From Paracoccus alkanivorans (GTDB taxonomy: Bacteria > Pseudomonadota > Alphaproteobacteria > Rhodobacterales > Rhodobacteraceae), in assembly GCF_003697785.1 (NCBI RefSeq), contig NZ_QOKZ01000004.1, positions 124,001-188,000 on the forward strand: 64,000 bases of DNA, given 5' to 3'. Position numbers and translations under genes: made by a program. A model generated the notes under the pieces. That model did not search any database. It saw nothing but the letters and a program-made list of their open reading frames with translations, and was not told the origin of the DNA. This document shows positions 1 to 9,291 of the stretch, in pieces (the stretch's first letter is position 1; the number at the start of each line of letters is the position of its first letter).

Positions 1-1
1 G

Positions 2-1195
2 TGCGGGGATAACGAACTGGTGGGTGCGATCGGATGGTTCCCCGAAAGCAAGGCCGACCGGGATCGTTACCTTGCCATGTATGACCGGCTGAACCACGCG
101 CTGGAAGAGGTGGTCGAGGACGAGGCCCCCGGTATTCCGTGGTGGCCCTCTTCGCCATCCGTCGGGCCGCTGAATTTCGGCGATAGCTGGCACGACGATA
201 CCAGCGGCGACATGCATTTCTGGGATGTCTGGCACTCGGCCAAAGATTTCGAGCATTACCGCAGCGTGCGGCCAAGGTTCTGCTCGGAATTCGGTTTCCA
301 GTCCTTTCCGTCGGCCCGCGTGATCGAGAGCTTTACCGAAGCGGCGGACCGGAATGTCTCTTCCAGGGTGATGGATATCCATCAGCGCAACCCTGGCGGC
401 AACAGCCGCATCGTCGAGACGCTGGCGCGTTACTTTCCCTTCCCCGACTCCTTTGACGATATGATCTGGCTCAGCCAGATCTCTCAGGGATTGGCGATGA
501 AGACCGCGATCGAAAGCTGGCGCGCTGCCAAGCCGCGCTGCATGGGCACGCTGTATTGGCAACTCAACGACACATGGCCGGTGGCAAGCTGGTCCAGCCT
601 GGAATATGGCGGCGGTTGGAAGGCGGTTCACTACATGGCGCGCCGCTTCTATGCGCCGGTAATGGTGACCGCCCAGCCGCATGAGCAAACGGGGGAGATC
701 GTGCTTTACGCGGTCAATGATACGAACGGACCGGTTTCTCTGAATGTCACCGCCCGCTCGGTGCGGATATCGGGCGAGATGCGAGATCTTGGCGAATGGA
801 AGCGCCCATGCCCCGCCGATACCGCAATCGAGATCACCCGGCTGCCCCCGGACAAGCTGCAGGAGGATGCATTCCTGTATTTCGAATGGAGCGACGATAG
901 CGGCAATCATCGCGGAGAGAGCGAATACCTGCCAAAGCGCCCGAAGGAATACGATCTGGGAACCCCGCAAATAGCCGCTGAAACCGGCGTAACGGCCGAC
1001 GGTATGCCGCAGGTCATGCTTAAGACTGACCGCCCGGCATTCTGGGTGACATGGGACCTCGGGGGCGATACGATCTGGTCCGACAATTGCGTTACCCTGC
1101 TTCCCGGCCGCCCGCGGGCTCTGAAAGCGCTTCGCCAAAGGCGCACGGAACTGCCCGTCCGGGCGCCGGAATTGCGGGCACTGAAAGGTTGGTAA
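2..1195 (+). CDS. beta-mannosidase (GH2), C-terminal part; 5-prime end cut by window
   Basis: Cytoplasmic-type GH2 enzyme that removes beta-mannose from the non-reducing end of manno-oligosaccharides. The reading frame is already open at base 2, so the gene begins outside the window; about 397 codons are visible. The first visible residues CGDNE match the acid/base motif of the family, with Glu at bases 14-16. The nucleophile motif FCSEFGFQSF follows, with Glu at bases 287-289. After it come the end of the barrel (SYWQLNDTWPV-like stretch) and the C-terminal beta domains. The stop codon overlaps the next gene's ATG (TAATG), so the mannosidase and a LacI regulator are probably cotranscribed. 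Confident on family; exact substrate is inferred. Confidence 0.9.
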   Translation, partial: CGDNELVGAIGWFPESKADRDRYLAMYDRLNHALEEVVEDEAPGIPWWPSSPSVGPLNFGDSWHDDTSGDMHFWDVWHSAKDFEHYRSVRPRFCSEFGFQSFPSARVIESFTEAADRNVSSRVMDIHQRNPGGNSRIVETLARYFPFPDSFDDMIWLSQISQGLAMKTAIESWRAAKPRCMGTLYWQLNDTWPVASWSSLEYGGGWKAVHYMARRFYAPVMVTAQPHEQTGEIVLYAVNDTNGPVSLNVTARSVRISGEMRDLGEWKRPCPADTAIEITRLPPDKLQEDAFLYFEWSDDSGNHRGESEYLPKRPKEYDLGTPQIAAETGVTADGMPQVMLKTDRPAFWVTWDLGGDTIWSDNCVTLLPGRPRALKALRQRRTELPVRAPELRALKGW

Positions 1196-2238
1196 TGGTG
1201 CGTCCCGGTTCGGGCAACTCATCCGTGACGTTGAAAACCATCGCCAATGAACTTGGCGTATCGGTGACGACTGTCGCGCGCGCATTGAAGGATGGCCACA
1301 AGATCGGTCCGGAAACGGTGCGCAAGGTGCGTGAAACCGCCGACCGGCTTGGATATGTCCGGAATCTCGAGGGCGCCAAGCTACGCACCGGCAAGACGCT
1401 GATCGCCATGGCATTCCTGGATTTCGCCGAGGAAGAGGAAATCGGGGATTCCGGCGCTGTCGGCATCCTGAACGGCTTTCACAAATGCCTCGCCGGCACC
1501 GATTACGCGGTTCGCGCTGTCCCCGCGTCCCGGGATGGGTCGGCGGTTGAGCGCATTCGGGAGGTTGTGCGGGGCCGCCTCGCCGATGGGGTGATCTTCG
1601 ACCTTACCGAATTGCAGGATACGCGGGCAAGATATCTGCTGGAGGCGGACTTTCCCTTCGTTACCTATGGCCGCACCGAACTGTTTTCGGAACATGCCTG
1701 GTTCGACATCGACAACGAATTCGCCGCCTGGCAAAGCACTGATGCATTACTGCGCGACGGTTGCCGGCGGATTGCCCTGATCGACGGAGACCCTCGCTAT
1801 ACTTTCGTCCGACAGCGGCTGCGCGGCTATGAGCGCGCCTTGCGCGAGCATGGGATCGAACCCGATACAGCCCTGCGTCACCATTCCACACTTGCAGCCA
1901 ATATTGCCCGCACAGCCGTAGGGCCACTTCTCGACCGGGGTGCCGACGGCTTCGTTTGCTCGAATGAACTGACATTTCTTGGCGCGCGCGCCGGTGTCCG
2001 GGACCGGATCGGCGATGATGTCCGGCAGATCGGTTTCGCCCTGCGCTCGGGAACCAGTATTGGCAAATATGTGGCGACCAAGGTGCATGCCTCGCATTAC
2101 TCGCATGTATCCACCGGACGGGCACTGGCAGAACTGCTGCTCAAGCGGATCGGCGGAGCTGATCCGCGCGATTGTCAGCACCTGGCAAGGACAACACTCG
2201 TGACCACCGGAAACGGTAACGAGGCGATCATTCCGTAA
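1195..2238 (+). CDS. LacI-family transcriptional regulator
   Basis: 347-residue repressor-type protein. The N-terminal helix-turn-helix lies at about residues 11-57 (TIANELGVSVTTVARAL then a hinge-like GYVRN), followed by a periplasmic-binding-protein-like sugar-sensing domain. The start chosen is the ATG that overlaps the beta-mannosidase stop by one base; a longer open frame upstream is just overlap with the mannosidase. The coupling suggests it serves the mannosidase operon upstream, whereas the second lacI (from 2360) sits next to the importer. The effector is unknown. Confidence 0.88.
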   Translation: MVRPGSGNSSVTLKTIANELGVSVTTVARALKDGHKIGPETVRKVRETADRLGYVRNLEGAKLRTGKTLIAMAFLDFAEEEEIGDSGAVGILNGFHKCLAGTDYAVRAVPASRDGSAVERIREVVRGRLADGVIFDLTELQDTRARYLLEADFPFVTYGRTELFSEHAWFDIDNEFAAWQSTDALLRDGCRRIALIDGDPRYTFVRQRLRGYERALREHGIEPDTALRHHSTLAANIARTAVGPLLDRGADGFVCSNELTFLGARAGVRDRIGDDVRQIGFALRSGTSIGKYVATKVHASHYSHVSTGRALAELLLKRIGGADPRDCQHLARTTLVTTGNGNEAIIP

Positions 2239-2309
2239 GGCCAACTGACCGAAAATCATCGCCGGACGGGATAATTCGATTACGCCTTGTTGTTCCCCGA
2301 ATATTTGAT

Positions 2310-2321
2310 TTACGATCGTCA
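2310..2321. promoter_or_regulatory. operator-like palindrome before second lacI
   Basis: TTACGATCGTCA contains the perfect 8-bp palindrome ACGATCGT. It lies about 40 bp before the second lacI start and shares the ACG...CGT half-site pattern with the larger palindrome in front of the sugar-binding protein gene. This is the usual shape of a LacI-family operator, so autoregulation is likely. Seen directly; the binding protein is inferred. Confidence 0.45.
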
Positions 2322-2359
2322 GAACACTGCAAACGATAACCCAGGTCATCGAGCGCCCC

Positions 2360-3382
2360 ATGTCCCGACCAACCATCCATGATGTCGCGCGTGTCGCCGG
2401 AGTAAGCCTTTCAACGGTGGACCGCGTTCTGAACGGTCGCGAGGGCGTGAAAAGCGCGACGCAAAACCGGGTTGCCGAAGCCATACGGCAACTTGGCTAT
2501 GAAAGGAATATCGCTGCGGCCAATCTTTCGCGGAAGCGGCGCTATCGGCTGCTTTTCATCTTGCCGGGCGGAGGCAACACCTTCATGCGAGGATTGGAAC
2601 AAGAGGTTGTCACGCAGGCCGGTGCCCGGGAATTCACCACGGCCACCGTCACCACCGTGCCCGCCTTTGACGACACCGCGCTGGCCGACGCTCTCAGGCA
2701 CGTCGATCCGCAGGAAACGGACGGTGTCGCGCTGGTCGCAACCGATTCCGCAAATGTGCGGGCAGCACTGGCCGAATTGCGCGCCAAGGGCATCGCGGCG
2801 GTTACGCTCGTATCGGATCTGCCGTCATCTCAAAGGCAGCGTTTTGTGGGTATCGACAACGTGCAGGCAGGGCGCACCGCGGCCAGCCTGCTGGGGCGGT
2901 TCTGCCGCTGGCGGCCCGGGCGAATCGCCCTGGTGGCCGGATCGATGCTGGTGCGCGACCATGCCGAACGGCGGCTCGGCTTCGAGCAAGTGCTACGATC
3001 GGAATTCCCCGATCAGGAGGTTCTGCCCCCGCTCGAAGGCTTCGACGATCAGGAAATCGTTGGCGACCGTTTGACGGACATGCTGGCCCGCGAGCCTGAC
3101 GTGGTCGGAATATACAGTCTCGGCGCCGGCAATCGCGGCGTTGCACGAGCCATCGCCTCGCTGCCGCCCGAGCGACGTCCGTCAGTCGTGGTCCACGAAC
3201 TCACGCCCTATTCTCGCGAAGCCCTGCTCGACGGAACCTTCGACGCAGTGATCCACCAGGATACCGCCCGCGAAGTGAAGGTCACGGTCGAGTTGCTGCA
3301 GGCGCTGATCGACGGCATGTCAATCGATCCGGAGGGGCAAAGGATCGGCGTCGAAGTCTACCTTCGCGACAACCTCCCCTAA
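2360..3382 (+). CDS. LacI-family regulator of the sugar importer operon
   Basis: 340-residue LacI-type regulator. The HTH is at residues 4-50 (TIHDVARVAGVSLSTVDRVLNG), and the ligand domain looks like a periplasmic sugar-binding protein of the Peripla_BP_4 style. It sits 125 bp upstream of the binding-protein gene and both intergenic regions carry similar palindromes. I infer that it is the local regulator of the xylo-oligosaccharide operon, probably relieved by an imported sugar. It differs in sequence from the LacI protein encoded just upstream, so the pair is not a recent duplication. Confidence 0.9.
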   Translation: MSRPTIHDVARVAGVSLSTVDRVLNGREGVKSATQNRVAEAIRQLGYERNIAAANLSRKRRYRLLFILPGGGNTFMRGLEQEVVTQAGAREFTTATVTTVPAFDDTALADALRHVDPQETDGVALVATDSANVRAALAELRAKGIAAVTLVSDLPSSQRQRFVGIDNVQAGRTAASLLGRFCRWRPGRIALVAGSMLVRDHAERRLGFEQVLRSEFPDQEVLPPLEGFDDQEIVGDRLTDMLAREPDVVGIYSLGAGNRGVARAIASLPPERRPSVVVHELTPYSREALLDGTFDAVIHQDTAREVKVTVELLQALIDGMSIDPEGQRIGVEVYLRDNLP

Positions 3383-3430
3383 CACTTCCGCCAAATCCCG
3401 ACCGAGTTCTTCGTTGCATGGCGGTTATTT

Positions 3431-3480
3431 TTGACGTACGTTCGTCAATATATGCGATTCTTCGTCAGATATAAATCTGA
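3431..3480. promoter_or_regulatory. operator/promoter region of the sugar ABC operon
   Basis: Contains TTGACGTACGTTCGTCAA at 3431-3448, an 18-bp palindrome with one mismatched pair, and a second inverted repeat TCAGAT-ATAA-ATCTGA at 3465-3480. The half-site TTCGTCA occurs twice, 20 bp apart (3441 and 3461), which would place two repressor dimers on the same face of the helix. The first half-site also resembles a -35 box (TTGACG). A strong ribosome binding site (GGGAGGAG) follows before the ATG at 3508. The operator assignment is inference from symmetry and position. Confidence 0.6.
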
Positions 3481-3507
3481 TCGAAAGCCGATATCAGGGA
3501 GGAGAAC

Positions 3508-4770
3508 ATGAAACATATAGCTGCCGTATTTACAGCACTGCTAGGCGTAGCGGGGGCACAGGCCGCCAACGCACAAACGACAATCAATGTTCTGCGCGTC
3601 GCGGTGAACGATGAGCAGGAAACCTATTTCGAGCAGATCGCAAAGGCATTCGAAGCCCAGCATGAAGGGGTCGATGTCACTTTCGAATACATCGCCAACG
3701 AGGCATACAAATCCAAGCTGCCCACATTGCTGCAATCGAACGCCCGGCCCGATATCTTCTATAGCTGGGGCGGGCAGACCCTCATGGAACAGGCGGAAGC
3801 TGGCTTCCTGCAGCCAATCTCGGACCTGCTGCCCGAAGGTTTCGCCGAGACGATGCCAGAGGCAGGCCTGCGGGCCTATTCGGTCGACGATACGCTTTAC
3901 GGCCTGCCGCAATATCCGACCGAGGTGGTGTTCTGGGTCAATACCGCGCTGACCGAAAAGGCAGGGCTTGATATCGAGGCGATCAAGACCTGGGAAGACT
4001 TCCTTGCCGCCGTTCAGACGCTCAAGGACGCCGGCATCACACCGATCATTGCGGGCGGGCAGGACAAATGGCCGCTGCATTTCTACTGGAGCTACCTGGC
4101 CCTGCGCGAAGGCGGACCGGATGCCGTGGCAAAGGCGATGGCGGGCGAAGATGGCGGCTTCGAAAGCGCAGCCTTCATCGAGGCAGGCAAGGAATTCCAG
4201 CGGCTGACCGGGATGGAACCGTTCCAGCCCGGCTTCATGGGCACGACCTACGAGACCGCCAGCGGCATGTTCGCCGATGGCGAGGGCGCTTTTCACCTGA
4301 TGGGTGACTGGGATTACCTGCCCATGCGCGAACGCTCCACCAGCGGCAAGGGTCTGCCGGACGAACAACTGGCGATCATCAGTTTTCCCACGATAACCGA
4401 TCCGGTCACGCCGGGCGGTGAAACTGCCACATTGGGCGGAATCAACGGTTGGGCCGTCTCGAGTTCCGCCGAGCCCGAGGCCGTCGAGTTTCTGGCCTTC
4501 ATGCTTAATGCCGAGAACCAGCGCGAAGGGGCGCGGCAGGAATTGTTCATTCCAATCGTGAAAGGGACAGGCGACGCGCTGGAGAACCCGTTCTTTACCG
4601 AGGTTTCCAAACATATTGAAAACAGCAGCTATCACCAGATTTTCCTGGACCAGTTCCTTGGTGCCTCTGTCGGTGCAACTGTCAACGATGCCTCGGCGGA
4701 TCTCGCACAGGGCGCGACAACACCCGAAGACGCGGCAGCCCAGATACAGGAAGCATGGGAATTCCGTTGA
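3508..4770 (+). CDS. sugar ABC transporter, extracellular solute-binding protein (family 1)
   Basis: 420-residue periplasmic binding protein that delivers an oligosaccharide to the permeases encoded just downstream. Residues 1-22 are a signal peptide ending in an Ala-rich stretch (AQAANAQ). The rest has the family 1 layout, including the DIFYSWGGQT and the late GGINGWAVSS hinge regions. The start is fixed by GGGAGGAG seven bases upstream. Linkage to a GH43 enzyme and xylose isomerase points to xylo-oligosaccharides or related pentosides as ligand; this is inferred, not visible in the protein. Confidence 0.92.
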   Translation: MKHIAAVFTALLGVAGAQAANAQTTINVLRVAVNDEQETYFEQIAKAFEAQHEGVDVTFEYIANEAYKSKLPTLLQSNARPDIFYSWGGQTLMEQAEAGFLQPISDLLPEGFAETMPEAGLRAYSVDDTLYGLPQYPTEVVFWVNTALTEKAGLDIEAIKTWEDFLAAVQTLKDAGITPIIAGGQDKWPLHFYWSYLALREGGPDAVAKAMAGEDGGFESAAFIEAGKEFQRLTGMEPFQPGFMGTTYETASGMFADGEGAFHLMGDWDYLPMRERSTSGKGLPDEQLAIISFPTITDPVTPGGETATLGGINGWAVSSSAEPEAVEFLAFMLNAENQREGARQELFIPIVKGTGDALENPFFTEVSKHIENSSYHQIFLDQFLGASVGATVNDASADLAQGATTPEDAAAQIQEAWEFR

Positions 4771-4789
4771 TATTCATCTGACGCTCATG

Positions 4790-4805
4790 CGCCACCATCG
4801 TGGCG
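4790..4805 (+). other. stem-loop between binding-protein and permease genes
   Basis: CGCCAC-CATC-GTGGCG forms a 6-bp stem with a 4-base loop in the 82-bp gap after the binding-protein gene. Hairpins at this place commonly protect the upstream message and lower permease expression relative to the binding protein. No T-run follows, so it is not a full terminator. Confidence 0.4.
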
Positions 4806-4852
4806 GCGCTTGAGCCTTTCCCGTCTTCTCTCTCGTCAGATCGGAGTGTGGC

Positions 4853-5779
4853 ATGACCATCGCCGCCGCCAAACGGCGCCTTCCGGTATCCGAACGCCTG
4901 CGCCGCAGCCTCTCCAACGGGCGCGTCACCGCGGCACTTGTTCTGTTACCGCCTGCGCTGATCCTTTTCAGTCTGTTCGTGATGCTCCCCCTTGGGGAAT
5001 CCGCTTATTACTCGTTTTTCAACTGGAACGGCTACGGCACCCCCACTGAATTCGTCGGGCTGGAAAATTTCGAGCGGATCGCGGGACATTCGATCTTTCA
5101 CACGGCGGTCGGGAACACGCTCAAGATCGTCGCCGTCTCATTGTTCCTGCAGATGCCCCTGGCGCTTTTGCTGGCGCTTCTGATCCATCGCAAGACGCCG
5201 ACGAACGCGGTGTTCCGGCTCATCTTCTTTTTGCCCTATATCCTTGCCGAGGTGGCGGCGGGGCTGATCTGGAGCTTTGTCTTCGATGGCAATTACGGCA
5301 TCACCGCCTCGATTGCCGGGTTCTTCGGAGCCGAAAGTTTTTTCATCCTCGCCGATCGTGAATGGGCATTCGCGGCGGTGATGACGGTGATCGTCTGGAA
5401 ATATTTCGGCTTTCACATGATGATCTATATCGCCGCCCTGCAAAGCGTGCCCGAAGACCAGATCGAGGCGGCCCGGATCGAAGGCGCGAGGCGGCTGCAG
5501 ATCGTCCGCTACGTGCAGATCCCGCATATCAAGCCTGCGATCGTCGTCAGCGCCTTCTTTGCCATCATCGGCGCGCTGCAGGTGTTCGACGTTATCATCC
5601 CGCTGACCAATGGCGGGCCATCGAACCAGACCCATACCATCGTCACCTATCTTTATACTTTCGGCCTGACCCGGCTGAATATCGGCTTTGGCAGCGCGGT
5701 CGGCGTGATCCTGTTTATCGCCGCGATCACCGTCGCGCTGTTCTACCAGCGCATCTTCATGAGGGGAAAGCAGGCATGA
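4853..5779 (+). CDS. sugar ABC transporter permease (MalF/UgpA type)
   Basis: 308-residue inner-membrane permease with about six hydrophobic segments. The cytoplasmic EAA loop is visible (EAARIEGARRLQIVRYVQIP, about residues 204-223), which docks onto the ATPase. The ATG follows GGAG with good spacing. Its last codons overlap the start of the second permease (ATGA), so the two halves of the channel are translationally coupled. Confidence 0.93.
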   Translation: MTIAAAKRRLPVSERLRRSLSNGRVTAALVLLPPALILFSLFVMLPLGESAYYSFFNWNGYGTPTEFVGLENFERIAGHSIFHTAVGNTLKIVAVSLFLQMPLALLLALLIHRKTPTNAVFRLIFFLPYILAEVAAGLIWSFVFDGNYGITASIAGFFGAESFFILADREWAFAAVMTVIVWKYFGFHMMIYIAALQSVPEDQIEAARIEGARRLQIVRYVQIPHIKPAIVVSAFFAIIGALQVFDVIIPLTNGGPSNQTHTIVTYLYTFGLTRLNIGFGSAVGVILFIAAITVALFYQRIFMRGKQA

Positions 5780-6606
5780 CCCGTGGCCAGTTGATCCGCA
5801 ACATCCTGCGCGTGGCATTCCTGTGCATGGTGGCCAGTTTCGTGCTGGCGCCAATGCTGGCCACCGTGCTGGGCGGTTTCAAGAGCAATGCGGAAATCCG
5901 CACCAGCGCCCTGTCGCTGCCCGAAAGCTGGAACCTCGAATTCTACGGCTCGATCATCTCGGACCCGGCATTCTGGCGCTACCTGGGCAATTCGCTGCTT
6001 ATCTCTTCCGCCGCCGTCGTGCTGACGCTGATCGTCGGCTCCGCCGCCGCCTATGTGTTTGCGCAGATCCGTTTCTTCGGCTCGCGCATGCTGTTTTCCT
6101 ACCTGCTCCTGGGGCTGATGTTCCCCTTCGCCACCGCGATCCTGCCGCTGTTCATCAAGGTGCGCGATATCGGGCTTCTGGATACGTGGTGGGCAGTGAT
6201 CCTGCCGCAGACCGCCTTCAGCCTGTCGCTGGCGATCCTGCTTTTCCGCACATTCTTCGAACAGCTTCCAAAGGAATTATTCGAGGCCGCCTATATCGAC
6301 GGCTGCGGCTATGTGCGCTTCTTCTGGCGCTTCACGCTGCCGCTGTCCGCACCGATCCTCGCCACGGTGGGCGTTTTCGTCTTCGTCCAGAGCTGGAACA
6401 ACTTCCTGCTGCCGCTGGTCGTGCTGAACTCGCGCGAGGCCTTCACTTGGCCGCTCGGCATGATGCAGTTCCGGGGCGAATATGTCACCCAATGGAACCG
6501 CACGCTGGCCTTCGTAACGCTGACCATTGTACCCGCCATCGTCTTTTTCCTCGCTGCCCAGAAATACATCGTCGCCGGACTGACCGGTGGCGCCGTGAAA
6601 GGATGA
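5776..6606 (+). CDS. sugar ABC transporter permease (MalG/UgpE type)
   Basis: 276-residue second permease subunit. The ATG at 5776 overlaps the previous stop; a much longer upstream open frame exists but is overlap with the first permease gene. Six membrane segments and the EAA loop (EAAYIDGCGYVRFFWRFTLP) are present. It forms the importer with the preceding permease, the binding protein and the ATPase encoded from 8281. Confidence 0.93.
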   Translation: MTRGQLIRNILRVAFLCMVASFVLAPMLATVLGGFKSNAEIRTSALSLPESWNLEFYGSIISDPAFWRYLGNSLLISSAAVVLTLIVGSAAAYVFAQIRFFGSRMLFSYLLLGLMFPFATAILPLFIKVRDIGLLDTWWAVILPQTAFSLSLAILLFRTFFEQLPKELFEAAYIDGCGYVRFFWRFTLPLSAPILATVGVFVFVQSWNNFLLPLVVLNSREAFTWPLGMMQFRGEYVTQWNRTLAFVTLTIVPAIVFFLAAQKYIVAGLTGGAVKG

Positions 6607-6610
6607 CCAT

Positions 6611-8248
6611 ATGACAGAGATCAGGAACCCGATCCTGCCCGGCTTCAACCCCGACCCCTCGATCCTGCGGGTGGACGATGATTACTACATCGCGACATCG
6701 ACTTTCGAATGGTATCCGGGCGTGCAGATCCATCATTCCCGCGATCTCGTGAACTGGCGGCTGGTCAAGCGCCCGCTTGATCGCGCATCGCAGCTGGACA
6801 TGCGCGGCGATCCCGATTCCGGCGGCATCTGGGCGCCCTGCCTGACCTGGGCCGACGGGCTGTTCTGGCTGATCTACACCGATGTGAAGCGCCGCGACGG
6901 CGCGTGGAAGGACAGCCACAACTATCTGGTGACCGCCCCCGCCATCGAGGGGCCATGGTCGGATCCGGTCTATCTGAATTCGTCGGGTTTCGATCCCTCG
7001 CTTTTCCATGACGAGGACGGGCGGAAATACCTGCTCAACATGATCTGGAACCACAACCGGACCCGTGGCGACAAGTTCGGCGGGATCGTGATACAGGAAT
7101 ATTCGGTAAAGGAACGCCGTCTTGTCGGACCGATCCGCAATATCTATCGCGGCACCGACCGCAAATTCACCGAAGGCCCGCATCTCTATCGCCGCGACGG
7201 CTGGTATTACCTTCTCACCGCAGAAGGCGGGACGGGTTACGACCATGCCGTGACCATGGCGCGATCCCGCGATCTTTTCGGCCCTTACGAAACCGATCCC
7301 GCGAAGCATCTGCTGACGGCGAGCGGCACGCAATCTTATCTGCAGCGCGCCGGACATGCCGATATCGTCGAGACGCAGAGTGGCGAGCATTACCTGGTGC
7401 ATCTCTGCTCCCGGCCGCTGGACGAGACGCGCGGCATTCCGGTGGATGGAAAGGACATCCATGCCGACGATGTCCGGCGCTCGCCCCTTGGCCGCGAGAC
7501 GGCGATCCAGAAGCTGATATGGGAGCCGGGCGAGTTTCCGCGACTGGCACATGGCGGCAACGCCCCTGCCGATACCGTTCCCGCGCCGGATCTGCCGCCA
7601 CATCCGTTCGAGCCAGAGCCGGCGCTCAGCCGCTTTTCGCCTGAAGGACTGCCATCCGCTTTCCAGTGGCTGCGCACGCCGGAACCTGAACGGCTTTTCT
7701 CGCTCTCCGAACGCCCGGATGCCTTGCGGCTTTTCGGGCGGGAATCGCCGGGCTCGCAATTCGACCATGCCCTGATCGCCCGCAGGCAGACGGATTTCGC
7801 CTTCCGCGCCGAAACCGAGATCGACATGATCCCCGGCGACTATCAGCATTATGCCGGGCTGATCTCGTGGTATGGCCGCTTCAAGTTCCATTACCTCGCC
7901 GTCACCGCAGACGAGGCTGGCGCACGGGTCCTGACGGTCTATAGCTGCCCGGCCAACTGGCCGGATCCGCGCGTGGAATACCCGATCGAGCCAATCCCGC
8001 TGCCGGGAACCGGCACGGTCAGGCTGGGCTGCGATGTGGACGGCGCAACGCTGCGCTTTCGCTATGCCACGGATGGCGGTGACTGGCAGAACTTGGGGAT
8101 CGAACTGGATCAATCGGCGATCTCGGACGAGGCCGGAAACGGGCCGGGCAACAATTTCACCGGCGCCTTCATCGGGATCTGCGCGCATGACAGCTCAGGT
8201 CGTGGCCGGCACGCCGATTTCCTGAGTTTTCTTTACGAGCCCCGGTAA
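6611..8248 (+). CDS. GH43 beta-xylosidase / alpha-L-arabinofuranosidase
   Basis: 545-residue cytoplasmic glycosidase that should release xylose (or arabinose) from imported oligosaccharides. The five-blade propeller carries the three family carboxylates: Asp15 (NPDPS), Asp128 (GFDPSLF) and Glu188 (FTEGPH). A C-terminal beta-sandwich (about residues 330-545) matches the GH43 enzymes of the XynB kind. There is no signal peptide, consistent with intracellular hydrolysis after ABC import. It lies 4 bp after the permease gene, within the operon. Xylosidase is favoured over arabinofuranosidase because xylose isomerase is in the same operon. Confidence 0.92.
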   Translation: MTEIRNPILPGFNPDPSILRVDDDYYIATSTFEWYPGVQIHHSRDLVNWRLVKRPLDRASQLDMRGDPDSGGIWAPCLTWADGLFWLIYTDVKRRDGAWKDSHNYLVTAPAIEGPWSDPVYLNSSGFDPSLFHDEDGRKYLLNMIWNHNRTRGDKFGGIVIQEYSVKERRLVGPIRNIYRGTDRKFTEGPHLYRRDGWYYLLTAEGGTGYDHAVTMARSRDLFGPYETDPAKHLLTASGTQSYLQRAGHADIVETQSGEHYLVHLCSRPLDETRGIPVDGKDIHADDVRRSPLGRETAIQKLIWEPGEFPRLAHGGNAPADTVPAPDLPPHPFEPEPALSRFSPEGLPSAFQWLRTPEPERLFSLSERPDALRLFGRESPGSQFDHALIARRQTDFAFRAETEIDMIPGDYQHYAGLISWYGRFKFHYLAVTADEAGARVLTVYSCPANWPDPRVEYPIEPIPLPGTGTVRLGCDVDGATLRFRYATDGGDWQNLGIELDQSAISDEAGNGPGNNFTGAFIGICAHDSSGRGRHADFLSFLYEPR

Positions 8249-8280
8249 TCGAGCCCGGCGAGCAAACAGGCGAGGATCGC

Positions 8281-9291
8281 ATGTCCGAAGTTCAACTGCA
8301 GAACATAACCAAATCCTTTGGCGCGATGACGGTCATTCCCAACCTGAACCTGACCGTTCCGGATGGTTCCTTCACGGTTCTGGTGGGGCCATCGGGTTGC
8401 GGCAAATCGACCTTGCTGCGCATCATCTCGGGCCTGGAAATGCCGAGCAGCGGCGATGTGCTGATCGGCGGGCAGGACGTGACGCTGGAAGAGCCGTCAA
8501 AGCGCGGCATCTCGATGGTGTTCCAGTCCTATGCGCTATATCCGCATATGACGGTGGCCCAGAATATCGATTTTGGCTTGCGGCTGGCCAGGATGCCGGC
8601 CGCCGAACGCGAGGCCCGCGTGGCCGAGGCCGCCCGGATACTCGCGCTCGAGGATTATCTCGACCGCAAGCCCGGCCAGCTTTCGGGTGGGCAGCGTCAG
8701 CGCGTGGCCATCGGGCGTTCCATCGTGCGTCACCCCAAGGTTTTCCTGTTCGACGAACCCTTGTCGAACCTGGACGCGGCGCTGCGCACCCAGATGCGGG
8801 TCGAACTCGCGCAGTTGCACCAGTCGCTCGACGCGACGATGATCTATGTCACCCATGACCAGGTCGAGGCCATGACGCTGGCCGATCAGATCGTGGTCAT
8901 GAATGCCGGGCGCATCGAGCAGGTGGGGGCGCCGATGGAATTATATGATCGCCCGCAAACGGAATTCGTCGCGGGTTTCATTGGATCGCCCAAAATGAAC
9001 CTCCTGCCCGGCTCGGCCATCGGGCAGGAGGAGGTGAAGACCGTGGGCATCCGCCCCGAGCATATCGCTGTCACAGGCGAGGGCGGCGACTGGCCAGCCG
9101 TCGCGCAGGTGGTAGAGACATTGGGGGCCGATACAGTGGTTTACGCGAAGGCCGAGCGCATCGGCGATGTAACCGTGCGGCTGCCCGGGAATATCCGCCT
9201 GAAGGCGGGCGAGCGTCTTTCCCTGACTCCCGAACGCGCCAATCTGCATCTCTTCGGTCATGACGGCAGACGCATGGAGGTGGTGCAATGA
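8281..9291 (+). CDS. sugar ABC transporter ATP-binding protein (UgpC/MsmK type)
   Basis: 336-residue ATPase of the importer. Walker A GPSGCGKST is at residues 37-45, the signature LSGGQRQRV at about residues 133-141 and Walker B VFLFDEP just after. A C-terminal TOBE-like regulatory domain follows (about residues 235-336) and is slightly shorter than the usual 360-residue family members. Stop and next start overlap (ATGA). Confidence 0.93.
   Translation: MSEVQLQNITKSFGAMTVIPNLNLTVPDGSFTVLVGPSGCGKSTLLRIISGLEMPSSGDVLIGGQDVTLEEPSKRGISMVFQSYALYPHMTVAQNIDFGLRLARMPAAEREARVAEAARILALEDYLDRKPGQLSGGQRQRVAIGRSIVRHPKVFLFDEPLSNLDAALRTQMRVELAQLHQSLDATMIYVTHDQVEAMTLADQIVVMNAGRIEQVGAPMELYDRPQTEFVAGFIGSPKMNLLPGSAIGQEEVKTVGIRPEHIAVTGEGGDWPAVAQVVETLGADTVVYAKAERIGDVTVRLPGNIRLKAGERLSLTPERANLHLFGHDGRRMEVVQ

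Noticed and set aside
3541..4635. Long minus-strand open frame (364 codons) opposite the solute-binding protein gene
   Set aside because: No family resemblance, no ribosome binding site; it is the GC-rich antisense shadow of a well-supported gene.
6485..8188. Minus-strand open frame of 567 codons opposite the GH43 gene
   Set aside because: Arg/Ala/Gly-rich shadow without motifs; the plus strand has all three catalytic residues of GH43.
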